A DNA stretch of 64,000 nt, taken from positions 79,619 to 143,618 of the forward strand of contig JBGSHJ010000057.1 in NCBI GenBank assembly GCA_041752315.1, written 5' to 3'. Positions 44,059-53,099 of the stretch are shown here, piece by piece. The position numbers and the translations under genes were made by a program. Each line of letters begins with the position of its first letter. The stretch's first letter is position 1. The notes beneath the pieces were generated by a model that saw only the letters and a program-made list of their open reading frames with translations, ran no database searches and was not told the DNA's origin. Origin of the DNA: SYFY01 sp041752315. Lineage in GTDB: Bacteria; Pseudomonadota; Gammaproteobacteria; Pseudomonadales; Azotimanducaceae.

Positions 44059-47050
44059 CTAGCGCCTCCTGCGTGAACGCAACGCCACCCTTGATCGTCA
44101 GCACGATGTCATCCAGCGCTGCGATGTCTGCCAGCGGATCCCCATCAACAACCACCAGATCTGCAACCTTGCCCACTTCGATGCTGCCAAGATCGTTTTC
44201 GACATGGGCAGCCGCTGCCGATTGCCAGGTTGCTGCATGCAGAATCTGCGCCGGTGTCAGCCCGGCGCGCTCATAGAGCCTGAGTTCAGCGTGCAATCCG
44301 GCCGCATAGGGAACGAAGGGAGCGTCCGTTCCCGTCACCACAAGTGCATCCCTTTCCGTCAGCCTCTTGAGAAGCACACCATTACCCATTGAACTGGACC
44401 GTGCTGCGTTCAGATTGGGGGCCAGTCGGGCGCGATAGGCAGCAGCAACTTCGTCACCATAAAAGCTGCTGAACTGCGGGGTAGCGAACAGATCTGCATC
44501 TTCCGCAGCAATCACTGCAAACCCCGGCAGCACCATGGTGGGCGTAATCCCCATGCCACTCGTGACAAGGAGCTCAACAACATCCTGGTAGCTGCGGCCC
44601 AGCGCACTCACCTTCGGCGCGTATCCGCGCCTGCTGGTTCCACCGATGTGTTCAACATGATCTGCGCCATAGGCAACCGCCGGGTAGAGTTCATGGGAAG
44701 ACACCGGGATACCCAGTTCCGCGTGGGCAAACGAAATGACCCGCTTCTGCCAGTGATCCGGCAGTCGGACGTAAGTCTTGATGAAGTCATATTCCAGCTC
44801 TCGGGCACGTTGCAGCGCCCGTTCGAGATGGTCATCACCCGTGATCCCTTCAGCCATCGCGTAGAAAACACGATTGCCATCCGTCAGATAACCAGTGACA
44901 TGAGTACGGGGTCCGGGCCGCATGCCGCTGTCCCAGGCTTCCTGACGTTCTTTCGCGATGAAGGGGTTGGATCCAGGATCGCGTACCGAGGTGATGCCCC
45001 ATGCCAGCCAGGCACTCCCCTGTCGACCGCTGGTGTTTCCCATATGGGCATGCATCTCGAAAAGCCCTGGAATCACCGCGTGGGAAAGTGCGTCTACAAC
45101 GCGTTCACTGCGCTCGCGACGTACAGGCTCGATGGCCTCGATGCGATGTCCGGCGATGACAATGTCGACATTCTCCCGGTAACTCGCCAGCCGGCCGTCA
45201 TAAACGCGGCCGGCTCTCAGTACCCAGCGTTCGGTAGCTTGTGCCGGTCGGTAAATGACTGGCGGTGTCACATCGGTCACCGCACCACTTTCAACTGCCA
45301 TCATCTTGAGTCTGCTGCCAGAAGAAAACACCAGATGGCGACCATCTGCACTGAAAGCGGGCTGATCGGTCAGTTCGTCGGTTACCTGTACTGCTTTTTC
45401 TGCCGGCTGGTCGGCTGCATCGAGATCAAGCCTCCATAACAGGCCATCCTGAACATAATTCACGGAACGACCATCGGCTGCGAGTGATGCATCCAGCAGA
45501 CTGCGATGCGCAACCGGCACCAGCGATCGTTCGGTGCCGTCGACAATGTCAAGCATGACAAGTTCATACACACCTTCACGGTAGCGACTGGAGTATGGGT
45601 GCAGCCGCGTGGTCAGCATGGTTCGATCCTCCGGCGACCAGCTCACCAGCTGCGGAGGCATGGGTCTGCCGACCTCGACAGTCGACCCACTCTCCAGATC
45701 AACGAGAATCAACTGACCTGCCAGCGGATTGCCGGGTACGTCGCGGAATACCGCGACGCGCTTCCCGTCGTGCGAGATGGCTGGAAAGGCCAGCGTATTC
45801 GCACCCGGAACATCGATCACCGCCTGCTCACCATCACTCAACCGGTACCTGACCAGTGACTGTCTGGCCTGCCGATCCGTTACATAAAGCAGAGACTGCC
45901 CGTCCGGAAGGAATACCGGTGTCTGTTCGGCAGCCGCATCGTCAGTCAATCGCTGAAGATTTGCGTCAGCGGGCCGCCACAACCAGACATCGCCAAGTGC
46001 CGTAAACGCGATCTGCCTTCCGTCATTGGCCACTGCGGGTGTAACCAGGCCCAGCGCAGGACGCTCGGTGGTCAAATCGTGGTCCCGACGCCTTTTGTGG
46101 TAGGGCGCGCGAAACAACGGCACAGAGGCGGCAAACCCGATACGCTCGCTCTCTCCGCTGGCAAACCGCAAACGTGACATGCCACCGTCTACCGCGTAGA
46201 TCAACTCGCTGTCATCCAGCCAGGCGGCTCGAAACGGAAACACGTCGGCACCGGGCGGGGACAGCGAGGACACCTCGCCACTGCCGATGTTCACGCGTCG
46301 CAGGGTTGTTGCGGGCGAACCGTCCGGATCGCGGGACAGCACCTGGAAACTGATCGAGCCTCCATCCGGCGACCAGGCCAGGCCAGCCACTACACCCGCC
46401 TCGGTATGGACGTCGCGGACACGGCCTGTGGCCATCTCGAGGACCTTGAGCTCTGCCACAGCTCCGGTCACCGCCTCGGCAACCACGTAGACGATTGAAC
46501 TGCCGTCCTTCGACCAGGCCGGCGAGTGTGCATTTCGCGTCTCGTCGGAAACCTGGCGGATGGCGCCGTCGGCGCGCTGCCATAACCAGATGTTGTACCC
46601 GCCACCACGATCCGAGGCAAAAACAACATCATCCTCCGGACCCACGTCTGGCTCGCGGTCATCCCACGCGTCGCTGGTGAGTGCCCTCGGCTCGCCCCCC
46701 TTCAGATCGAGTTCAAAGAGATCCCAGTTGCCTGCCGCATAACCCTGGAAGACCACGGTCTGGCTGCGGTTGGCAAGCTTCGGTTCCCTGGCATCCATTC
46801 CCGGACCCAGCAGCAGCGACGTTTCGCCACCCTCGAGTGTCGTGCGGAACAGCAGCCCCTGCAGCGCCAGTACAAGCGTGTCCGATGCCTTGTCAGCCGC
46901 GAGCGAGAGGTTGGTGCCTTCCCGCAGGACGACCACCTGCGACGTCACGTCGGCCGCAGGTGTGGCTGCCGGACTGGCAGATTCTTTGGCGGGTTCGCTG
47001 CAAGCCACCAGCAGGGTCAGGATCAGGACACCGGAGACCAATCGTTTCAT
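44039..47050 (-). CDS. Lipoprotein with WD40/PD40 beta-propeller and amidohydrolase domain
   Basis: 1003 residues. Lipobox LVAC with Cys17, so membrane-anchored outside the cytoplasm. Residues about 50-620 are TolB-type PD40 propeller blades (SPDGGSISFQV, SADGRHLVFSSGSRL and others). From about 630 an amidohydrolase follows, with metal motif HAH in IPGLFEMHAHMG near 640, a possible carbamylated Lys in DFIKTYV, then SSHEL, DHVEHIGG and a GTDAPF Asp. Such TolB-amidohydrolase fusions occur in several environmental bacteria; no substrate is established. ATG overlaps the thioesterase stop (ATGA). Confidence 0.9.
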   Translation of the reverse strand: MKRLVSGVLILTLLVACSEPAKESASPAATPAADVTSQVVVLREGTNLSLAADKASDTLVLALQGLLFRTTLEGGETSLLLGPGMDAREPKLANRSQTVVFQGYAAGNWDLFELDLKGGEPRALTSDAWDDREPDVGPEDDVVFASDRGGGYNIWLWQRADGAIRQVSDETRNAHSPAWSKDGSSIVYVVAEAVTGAVAELKVLEMATGRVRDVHTEAGVVAGLAWSPDGGSISFQVLSRDPDGSPATTLRRVNIGSGEVSSLSPPGADVFPFRAAWLDDSELIYAVDGGMSRLRFASGESERIGFAASVPLFRAPYHKRRRDHDLTTERPALGLVTPAVANDGRQIAFTALGDVWLWRPADANLQRLTDDAAAEQTPVFLPDGQSLLYVTDRQARQSLVRYRLSDGEQAVIDVPGANTLAFPAISHDGKRVAVFRDVPGNPLAGQLILVDLESGSTVEVGRPMPPQLVSWSPEDRTMLTTRLHPYSSRYREGVYELVMLDIVDGTERSLVPVAHRSLLDASLAADGRSVNYVQDGLLWRLDLDAADQPAEKAVQVTDELTDQPAFSADGRHLVFSSGSRLKMMAVESGAVTDVTPPVIYRPAQATERWVLRAGRVYDGRLASYRENVDIVIAGHRIEAIEPVRRERSERVVDALSHAVIPGLFEMHAHMGNTSGRQGSAWLAWGITSVRDPGSNPFIAKERQEAWDSGMRPGPRTHVTGYLTDGNRVFYAMAEGITGDDHLERALQRARELEYDFIKTYVRLPDHWQKRVISFAHAELGIPVSSHELYPAVAYGADHVEHIGGTSRRGYAPKVSALGRSYQDVVELLVTSGMGITPTMVLPGFAVIAAEDADLFATPQFSSFYGDEVAAAYRARLAPNLNAARSSSMGNGVLLKRLTERDALVVTGTDAPFVPYAAGLHAELRLYERAGLTPAQILHAATWQSAAAAHVENDLGSIEVGKVADLVVVDGDPLADIAALDDIVLTIKGGVAFTQEALGVRAAD

Positions 47051-47457
47051 GCCGATCCACTCCCGACCGACAATTTGTAGGTAACCGTGGCGATCGCCAC
47101 TTCATTGCCATCCAGGTCCCGGACTGTCACTTCGCCCGTACAGAGACTGCCACCACGTCGACGTACCCTTGCTTCAGCCAGCAGATCTGCGGCCACAACC
47201 AAGCGAAGGAAATGAATGTCGAACCCCACGGTTGCACCGCGTGCCTGCATCGGGAGATCGGGCTTGCTCCAGAAGACCGCAGTGGCGGCGATATCGACAA
47301 GCCCGCTGATGGCACCTCCGTGCACACGTCCGATCCCCAGCGCGGGTCGATACGGCAAACGGACCACAACTCGATCTTCGCTGACACTTTCGAGCCGCGT
47401 ACCGAGGGTCTGCGCAAACGCATCGTCTTCGGCAATACTGCGGGCTCGCGCCGTCAC
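47047..47457 (-). CDS. Hot-dog fold thioesterase (PaaI family)
   Basis: 136 residues with the PaaI signature GIGRVHGGAISGLVDIAATAVFWS (HGG and the following Asp form the usual active site) and GFDIHFLR. Hydrolyses an acyl- or aryl-CoA thioester in the cytoplasm; substrate unknown. It overlaps both neighbours by four bases (ATGA), tying it to the monooxygenase upstream and the amidohydrolase downstream. Confidence 0.88.
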   Translation of the reverse strand: MTARARSIAEDDAFAQTLGTRLESVSEDRVVVRLPYRPALGIGRVHGGAISGLVDIAATAVFWSKPDLPMQARGATVGFDIHFLRLVVAADLLAEARVRRRGGSLCTGEVTVRDLDGNEVAIATVTYKLSVGSGSA

Positions 47458-48677
47458 CTGGGACGTTCCGGCGCGTGATGAGCCGGTATCGCCGTCTGTG
47501 CATTGGCACCTTCACGAAACGCCTGCAGGGCCCGCTCGTTTTCCATGATCTTGTTGAGCACCGCCTGCCCCGCTCGATCAAAACTGTCGCGGTGTTCGAT
47601 GACATGTTGACGAGAGGATCGATAAGCAGCCAGATAACCGTTGATCTCGGGAACCACATGCCGCGCCACCAGGTCCCAACTGCGGCGGGTCGCCTCCGGA
47701 TTAGCCCAGTCGTGCACAAAACCGATCACCGTGCCAAAGCCGCCAGTGACTTCCAGCAGTGCCTTGATGTTGGCAATGAGATCATCCGGGGTACCAATCA
47801 CTGCCGCCGCTCCTTCCACCCGCGCGGTCTGCGACACGGCATCATCGGGCGTACGGAACGCCTCAGCACCAGGCCGCATGAGCGTGCCCACCGTATATTC
47901 ATTGTGCCAGCGGAACAGCCCCTGTCTGGCTTCTCGCGCCGCTTCTTCCCGGGTTTCCGCGATATGCCACGACAGGAGGACCCGCCAATTGCGACGATCC
48001 ATCGTCTTGCCATGTTTGGCCGCGGACTCTTCGGCGAAACTCCATTGCGTGGGCAGTGCCTGCAGCCCCGCCGTGGACATCGAACCGATCGAGAGAATGC
48101 CGATCCCGTGCTTGCCTGCCATGGTCATCCCTGAAGGACTGACCATCGACGCCACGGTACACGGCAGCTCCTCCTGCAAGGGCAGCAATTGAAGTGCAGC
48201 ATCCCGCAGAGTGAACCACTCGCATTCATAGCTGAATCGTGGCTCTCCAGCCAGCAATCGCCTGATGACACCGAGCGCTTCATCCTGGCGATCGCGCTGG
48301 ACCAGGGGATCGATGCCCAGCGTGTACGCATCAGAAGGCAGTGCGCCCGGGCCACTTCCAAAGATCGCCCGACCTCCGGACATGTGATCGAGCTGAACAA
48401 TCCGCTGGGCAACATTGAACGGATGGTGATAAGGCAGCGAGATCACTCCCGTGCCCAGCCGGATCCGGTGCGAGCGCTCTGCGGCAGCCGCCAGAAACAT
48501 CTCGGGAGAAGCAATGATCTCCCAACCGGTGGAATGATGTTCGCCGCACCAGAACTCGTCGTACCCGAGCTTGTCGAGATGCTCTACCAGATCAAGATCC
48601 CGTCGAAACTGCAGCATCGGGTGTTCCCCGATCGGATGATGTGGAGCGAGAAACGCGCCAAAATTCACTCGTGACAT
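47454..48677 (-). CDS. Luciferase-like (LLM class) flavin-dependent monooxygenase
   Basis: About 407 residues from ATG at 48677 (MSRVNFGAFLAPHHPIGEHPM). Bacterial luciferase-like TIM barrel features: LGYDEFWCGEHHSTGWE, RIRLGTGVISLPYHHPFNVAQRIVQLD, MSGGRAIFGSGPGALPSDA. The order and N-terminus resemble limonene 1,2-monooxygenase-type proteins, but the substrate cannot be inferred. First gene of the four-gene operon; a separate flavin reductase is not encoded nearby. Confidence 0.9.
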   Translation of the reverse strand: MSRVNFGAFLAPHHPIGEHPMLQFRRDLDLVEHLDKLGYDEFWCGEHHSTGWEIIASPEMFLAAAAERSHRIRLGTGVISLPYHHPFNVAQRIVQLDHMSGGRAIFGSGPGALPSDAYTLGIDPLVQRDRQDEALGVIRRLLAGEPRFSYECEWFTLRDAALQLLPLQEELPCTVASMVSPSGMTMAGKHGIGILSIGSMSTAGLQALPTQWSFAEESAAKHGKTMDRRNWRVLLSWHIAETREEAAREARQGLFRWHNEYTVGTLMRPGAEAFRTPDDAVSQTARVEGAAAVIGTPDDLIANIKALLEVTGGFGTVIGFVHDWANPEATRRSWDLVARHVVPEINGYLAAYRSSRQHVIEHRDSFDRAGQAVLNKIMENERALQAFREGANAQTAIPAHHAPERPR

Positions 48678-48793
48678 GTGAGCCCTCCCAAGCCGTGACA
48701 CAATGCGATCTGCATGGAAACACCCGGCGTGCGCTCGTGCAACCTTTCGCGGTGAGCACCTTCGCGAGGAGTGCCCGCCAACCCAACTACCCC

Positions 48794-49264
48794 ATGACCA
48801 GACCGCGCCCGCTCATGAAACAGAAATCACTGATGGGTGTCGCTGCGCTCCTCGCGGCACTGTTCCTCTCCCAATGGCTGCCTGACGGGGAATCAAAGCG
48901 GACGGGGCACGCCGGACAGGAAACGCCGGCGCTGACCAATGCGTTGACCGATGCGTTGACCATCGCACAGAGCGGTGAGGTCGTGACCATCGAGGCCGAG
49001 ATCGTCAGGCTGCTGCGGGACGACAACGAAGGCAGCCGGCATCAGCGGTTTCTGGTCCGGACCCGGTCCGGCCAGCAGATTCTGGTGGCCCACAACATCG
49101 ACCTGGCCGAGCGACTCGATGGTGTGACTCCGGGAGATCCCATCCTGATTCGTGGCCAGTTCGAATGGAATGAAAAAGGTGGCGTAGTGCACTGGACCCA
49201 TCACGATCCGCGCGACGTTCACGAAGCTGGCTGGATCAGGTATCGGGGTCGGCAGTATCAATGA
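48794..49264 (+). CDS. DUF3465 exported protein
   Basis: About 156 residues. N-terminal signal or anchor (KSLMGVAALLAALFLSQWL), a linker with repeated ALTN/ALTD/ALTI, then the DUF3465 domain: VVTIEAEIVRLLRDDNEGSRHQRFLVRT, ILVAHNIDLAERL, GVVHWTHHDPRDVHEAGW. The fold appears OB-like; no function is known. ATG at 48794 or the in-frame ATG at 48815 may be the start; neither has a clear ribosome-binding site. Divergent from the monooxygenase operon. Confidence 0.85.
   Translation: MTRPRPLMKQKSLMGVAALLAALFLSQWLPDGESKRTGHAGQETPALTNALTDALTIAQSGEVVTIEAEIVRLLRDDNEGSRHQRFLVRTRSGQQILVAHNIDLAERLDGVTPGDPILIRGQFEWNEKGGVVHWTHHDPRDVHEAGWIRYRGRQYQ
48931..48966. repeat. Three 12-bp tandem units in the DUF3465 gene
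   Basis: GCTGACCAATGC, GTTGACCGATGC, GTTGACCATCGC. They encode ALTN-ALTD-ALTI just after the membrane segment. In-frame and lying in a linker. Confidence 0.75.
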
Positions 49265-49371
49265 CGTCACTGGACACACCACTGCAGGGGAGCTAGCGCT
49301 TCGGATGGGGTAGCGCGGCGGAAGGCTTGAGGGGAGAATCCACAGGTTAGGAGATTCCGGGGAGATCAACG

Positions 49372-51282
49372 ATGCGCAGACTTGTCATTGTCCTTGCGGT
49401 GTTTCAGTTCGCTGCCTGCGGAAACGAGACCGCAGTAGACGCAGTAGAATCGTCGGGCGAGACAACGGCCATCGCCGCAATCCAGACGACTGCCAGCGAC
49501 GTCGTCGAGCGCAATCCTGAGCGGAACGCCTACTTCGGCGACCTGCACGTCCACACGATGTACTCGTTTGACGCGTACCTCTTTGGTACTCGTACCGGCC
49601 CGGATGACGCGTACGCGTATGCCCGGGGTACACCGATCCGACACGCCTCGGGTTTCGAAATGAAAATCGCAAAACCTCTGGATTTCCAGGCCGTCACCGA
49701 CCACGGTACCTACCTGGGCATGTTGCCCGCGATGTTCGACCCATCGATGAAAGCTCATGCGCATCCCGTCGCTGCCCGCCTTCGTGAAGCCATCAAGGCG
49801 AGAGATCGCACAGCATTCCAGGAAATGCTGCCCTACATCGGAGGCCAGGTGGAAAACGACGACCTGCTCGACACGAGCATCATGCGCGACACCTGGAAGG
49901 ACATCGCCGCATCCGCTGAACGAAACAATGAACCTGGCCGATTCACCACCTTCATAGGTTACGAATACACGGCTTCTGGTCCGCAGTTCGAAAATCTGCA
50001 CCGCAACGTGATCTTCCAGGGCTCAGCCCATCCGGACATGCCATTCACACGCCTGGACAGCAACGATCCCGAGAACCTGTGGGACTGGATGGATGAACTG
50101 CGCAGTCAGAATATCGAAGCCCTCGCCATTCCCCACAACTCGAACGGCAGCAACGGCTGGATGTTCCAGGACACCAACATGGCAGGCGAGCCCATCGATG
50201 CCGCCTATGCCGACCAGCGCATGCGCAACGAACCGCTGGTTGAAATAACCCAGGTCAAAGGGACATCCGATACGCACCCGCTGCTGTCTCCCAATGATGA
50301 ATGGGCCGACTTCGAGATCATGCCGGTTCGCGTCGCCAGCAATCTGCCGAGCCAGCCCTCCGGCAGTTATGTCCGGGAAGCCTTGTTGCGTGGTCTTGTC
50401 ATGGAAGTGACCTCCGGGTTCAACCCCTGGCGTTTTGGTGTGATCGGATCGAGCGATACGCACAATTCCGCCGGTTCGTTTGATGAGCACGCGTACTGGA
50501 GCAAGACGGGCAATCTCGACATTGCACCGAAACAGAGAGGCTCGGTACCGTTGGACAAGCCCGGCCCCGATGGCAATCCGTATTCACCTGCGGCAGCGCA
50601 ATACTGGGGTGCTTCGGGCCTGGCAGGCGTCTGGGCGGAAGCGAATACCCGCGATGACATCTATGCCGGATTGCGCAGGAAGGAAACGTTCGGAACCAGT
50701 GGCACCTACATCCAGGTTCGCTTTTTTGCCGGTCATGGCCTGCCGGACGACATCGACACACGCCCCGATGCCATCGCCCAGGCCTATCAGCATGGGGTGC
50801 CGATGGGTTCCGATCTCCTTCCGGCCAAGGCCGCCACCGACAAGACGGTGGCACCATCGTTTTTTGTCTGGGCGAGTCGGGATGCCAACAGCCGTCCGTT
50901 GCAGCGACTCCAGATCATCAAGGGATGGGTTGCTGAAGGATCACCACACGAAAAAGTTTTCGACGTGGCCTGCGCAGGGGGCGCCAGCGTTGATGTGACA
51001 ACACACCGTTGCCCCGACAACGGCGCCAGGGTCGATCTGGCCACCTGTGCCACCAATGATGAAACCGGTGCTGCAGAGTTGAAGGCTCGCTGGGCGGACC
51101 CTGAATTCAAGGCCGACGAGCGTGCCTTCTACTATGTCCGTGCGCTCGAAAATCCCGCCTGCCGATGGTCGACATGGGACGCCCTGCGAGCCGGTGTACC
51201 ACCCAGGCCGGGTATGCATACAACGATTCAGGATCGCGCGTGGTCATCACCGATCTGGTACGTACCCGTGAAGGGCGCCTGA
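49372..51282 (+). CDS. DUF3604 lipoprotein (PHP-like metal-dependent hydrolase)
   Basis: 636 residues. Lipobox FAAC near residue 16 predicts membrane anchoring. The DUF3604 domain starts NAYFGDLHVHTMYSFDAYLFGTRTGPDDAYAYARG, with a PHP-type HxH motif; AVTDHG, PHNSNGSNGWMF and GSSDTHNSAGSF add further likely metal ligands. DUF3604 proteins are widespread in marine bacteria; the reaction is unknown. It precedes a PhoD-like gene on the same strand after 167 bases containing a repeat array. Confidence 0.88.
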   Translation: MRRLVIVLAVFQFAACGNETAVDAVESSGETTAIAAIQTTASDVVERNPERNAYFGDLHVHTMYSFDAYLFGTRTGPDDAYAYARGTPIRHASGFEMKIAKPLDFQAVTDHGTYLGMLPAMFDPSMKAHAHPVAARLREAIKARDRTAFQEMLPYIGGQVENDDLLDTSIMRDTWKDIAASAERNNEPGRFTTFIGYEYTASGPQFENLHRNVIFQGSAHPDMPFTRLDSNDPENLWDWMDELRSQNIEALAIPHNSNGSNGWMFQDTNMAGEPIDAAYADQRMRNEPLVEITQVKGTSDTHPLLSPNDEWADFEIMPVRVASNLPSQPSGSYVREALLRGLVMEVTSGFNPWRFGVIGSSDTHNSAGSFDEHAYWSKTGNLDIAPKQRGSVPLDKPGPDGNPYSPAAAQYWGASGLAGVWAEANTRDDIYAGLRRKETFGTSGTYIQVRFFAGHGLPDDIDTRPDAIAQAYQHGVPMGSDLLPAKAATDKTVAPSFFVWASRDANSRPLQRLQIIKGWVAEGSPHEKVFDVACAGGASVDVTTHRCPDNGARVDLATCATNDETGAAELKARWADPEFKADERAFYYVRALENPACRWSTWDALRAGVPPRPGMHTTIQDRAWSSPIWYVPVKGA

Positions 51283-51298
51283 CCGGACCCTCCCAGGC

Positions 51299-51376
51299 AT
51301 CTCTGGCACGAATCTTTGGCACGAATCTTTGGCACGAATCTCTGGCAGGAATTTTTGGCAGGAATTACTGGCATCG
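51299..51376. repeat. Six 13-bp tandem repeats between DUF3604 and PhoD-like genes
   Basis: Units ATCTCTGGCACGA, ATCTTTGGCACGA (twice), ATCTCTGGCAGGA, ATTTTTGGCAGGA, ATTACTGGCATCG. The core TGGCA recurs exactly every 13 bases. The array lies 74 bases before the PhoD-like start codon. Confidence 0.85.
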
Positions 51377-51449
51377 TCCGGTCCATTCATGTTCCCGTCA
51401 CGAGCATGTATTTGAATCCTTTGATCCCAACGGTTCCGGATCGTCCTGC

Positions 51450-53099
51450 ATGATCACGCGTCGACGCACCCTGCAGTCCGCATTGGCAGCGCTGCCAGTA
51501 TTCGCCATCTCCGGCGCTCCCACTGTGCCCGCAGACAATGGCGCGTTCCTGCATGGTGTGGCCAGCGGTGATCCCGGCACCGACAGTGTTGTTCTGTGGA
51601 CACGAGTCAATACAGACTCGCCACTGGCGGAAGTGGCCTGGGAAGTTGCTCTGGACAGCCGCTTTCGCCGGGTGTTGAGAGAAGGCTCGGCTGGCACTTC
51701 CGCGGACCGGGACTACACGGTCAAGACCATCGCGGCGGGCTTGCCGTCTGGAAAGCCGCTCTACTACCGGTTTCGTTACGACGGCAAGTATTCCCAGATC
51801 GGCAGGACACGAACCCTCCCCACGGGTTCACTCGACAAGCTCGGGTTGGCACTCGTCTCCTGCTCCAACTTCAGCTTTGGCTACTTCAATGCGTACGACG
51901 CGATTGCTCGCGACCAGGCAATCGACTATGTCCTCCACACCGGTGACTACCTGTATGAACATGGCGCTGACGAGTGGGGCAAGGAGCCCGCCGGCAGACT
52001 GCAGCGACAGCACAAGCCAGCACACGAAATTCTCGACCTGACTGACTATCGCCTTCGACATGCCCAGTACAAGAGCGACTTGGGCGCACAGGCCATGCAC
52101 GCTGCGCATCCGTTCATTGCCTGCTGGGATGACCACGAAAGCGCAAACAATCCGTGGACCGCAGGGGCTCAGAACCATCAGCCCGCCACCGAAGGCGATT
52201 GGGCGGCGCGACGCGATGCAGCGATCCGCGCCTACTACGAGTGGATGCCGATACGCGATCCCGCGCCCGGCTCTGACCCGAATGAATTCTGGCGTGTCTA
52301 CCGCTTTGGCAGTCTGGCCACACTGGTGACACTCGAGACACGACACACCGCGCGCAGCAGGCAGGTCGACTACTCCGAGTACAAGTCGATCATCGAGGAT
52401 GCCGAGTCACGTGATCGCTTCATGACCGGAGTGATAGGTGCACCGAGAAGAACCATGCTGTCGACGGCCATGGAGCAGGTTGTTCAGGAAGCGCTCAGCC
52501 GATCCATCGCCGCAGGCGAGCCCTGGCGCCTGATTGGCAATGCCATACCCATGGCACGCATGCTGGTTCCCGATCTTGAAGCCGCTGGTGTGTTGCCGGT
52601 ATCCGCGACCTTCGACGCCGCAGAGGAATTGCGTTGGAAGGGTCGCTGGCAACTGCCCTTCTACACCGACACCTGGGACGGTTATCCGTGGGCACGACAA
52701 CGCTTTTACCAGCAATGCCGGCAGGCAGGTGCGCAAGACCTGCTGGTGCTGACCGGTGACAGCCACAGCTTCTGGGCAAATCGCCTGGCCTGCGATGAAG
52801 GTCGACCGATGGGCATCGAAATCGGTACGGCAGGTGTCACCTCACCTGGTGATTTCATCGACAGCGGATTTGACCCGACCACTGCTGCCCGACTGGACCG
52901 GTCCTTTGCGGAACTGCTTGACGAAGTCATCTGGACCGACAATCTGCATCAGGGGTACGTGCGGATTGTTCTGCAGACCGGTGAAGCGGCGGTGGATTTC
53001 ATTGCCGTGAGCACGATTGAAAGGACCCAGTACACAACAGCCGTGCTCAAGACGTTCAGGATCGGACGGCGCGGCCATTCCATCGACTATCTTGCGTGA
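51450..53099 (+). CDS. PhoD-like phosphatase/phosphodiesterase, Tat-exported
   Basis: 549 residues from ATG at 51450. Twin-arginine signal MITRRRTLQSALAALPVFA. N-terminal beta domain (FLHGVASGDPGTDSVVLWTRV), then the metallophosphatase PhoD motifs: SCSNFSFGYFNAY, LHTGDYLYEH, CWDDHESANN and LTGDSHSFWAN. PhoD enzymes act on phosphodiesters and phosphomonoesters, usually with Fe3+ and Ca2+. The longer frame upstream runs through the repeat array and is not the real start. It overlaps the convergent S9 peptidase gene by 13 bases. Confidence 0.93.
   Translation: MITRRRTLQSALAALPVFAISGAPTVPADNGAFLHGVASGDPGTDSVVLWTRVNTDSPLAEVAWEVALDSRFRRVLREGSAGTSADRDYTVKTIAAGLPSGKPLYYRFRYDGKYSQIGRTRTLPTGSLDKLGLALVSCSNFSFGYFNAYDAIARDQAIDYVLHTGDYLYEHGADEWGKEPAGRLQRQHKPAHEILDLTDYRLRHAQYKSDLGAQAMHAAHPFIACWDDHESANNPWTAGAQNHQPATEGDWAARRDAAIRAYYEWMPIRDPAPGSDPNEFWRVYRFGSLATLVTLETRHTARSRQVDYSEYKSIIEDAESRDRFMTGVIGAPRRTMLSTAMEQVVQEALSRSIAAGEPWRLIGNAIPMARMLVPDLEAAGVLPVSATFDAAEELRWKGRWQLPFYTDTWDGYPWARQRFYQQCRQAGAQDLLVLTGDSHSFWANRLACDEGRPMGIEIGTAGVTSPGDFIDSGFDPTTAARLDRSFAELLDEVIWTDNLHQGYVRIVLQTGEAAVDFIAVSTIERTQYTTAVLKTFRIGRRGHSIDYLA

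Noticed and set aside
51301..51376. Array of sigma54 promoters (TGGCAC cores) for PilR or another activator
   Set aside because: The downstream GC of the -12 element is off by one base in each unit (TTTGG rather than TTGC at the right spacing), so the similarity arises from the repeat.
51165..51449. Longer start for the PhoD-like protein
   Set aside because: The extension runs through the end of the DUF3604 gene and the 13-bp array and would bury the twin-arginine signal that starts at 51450.
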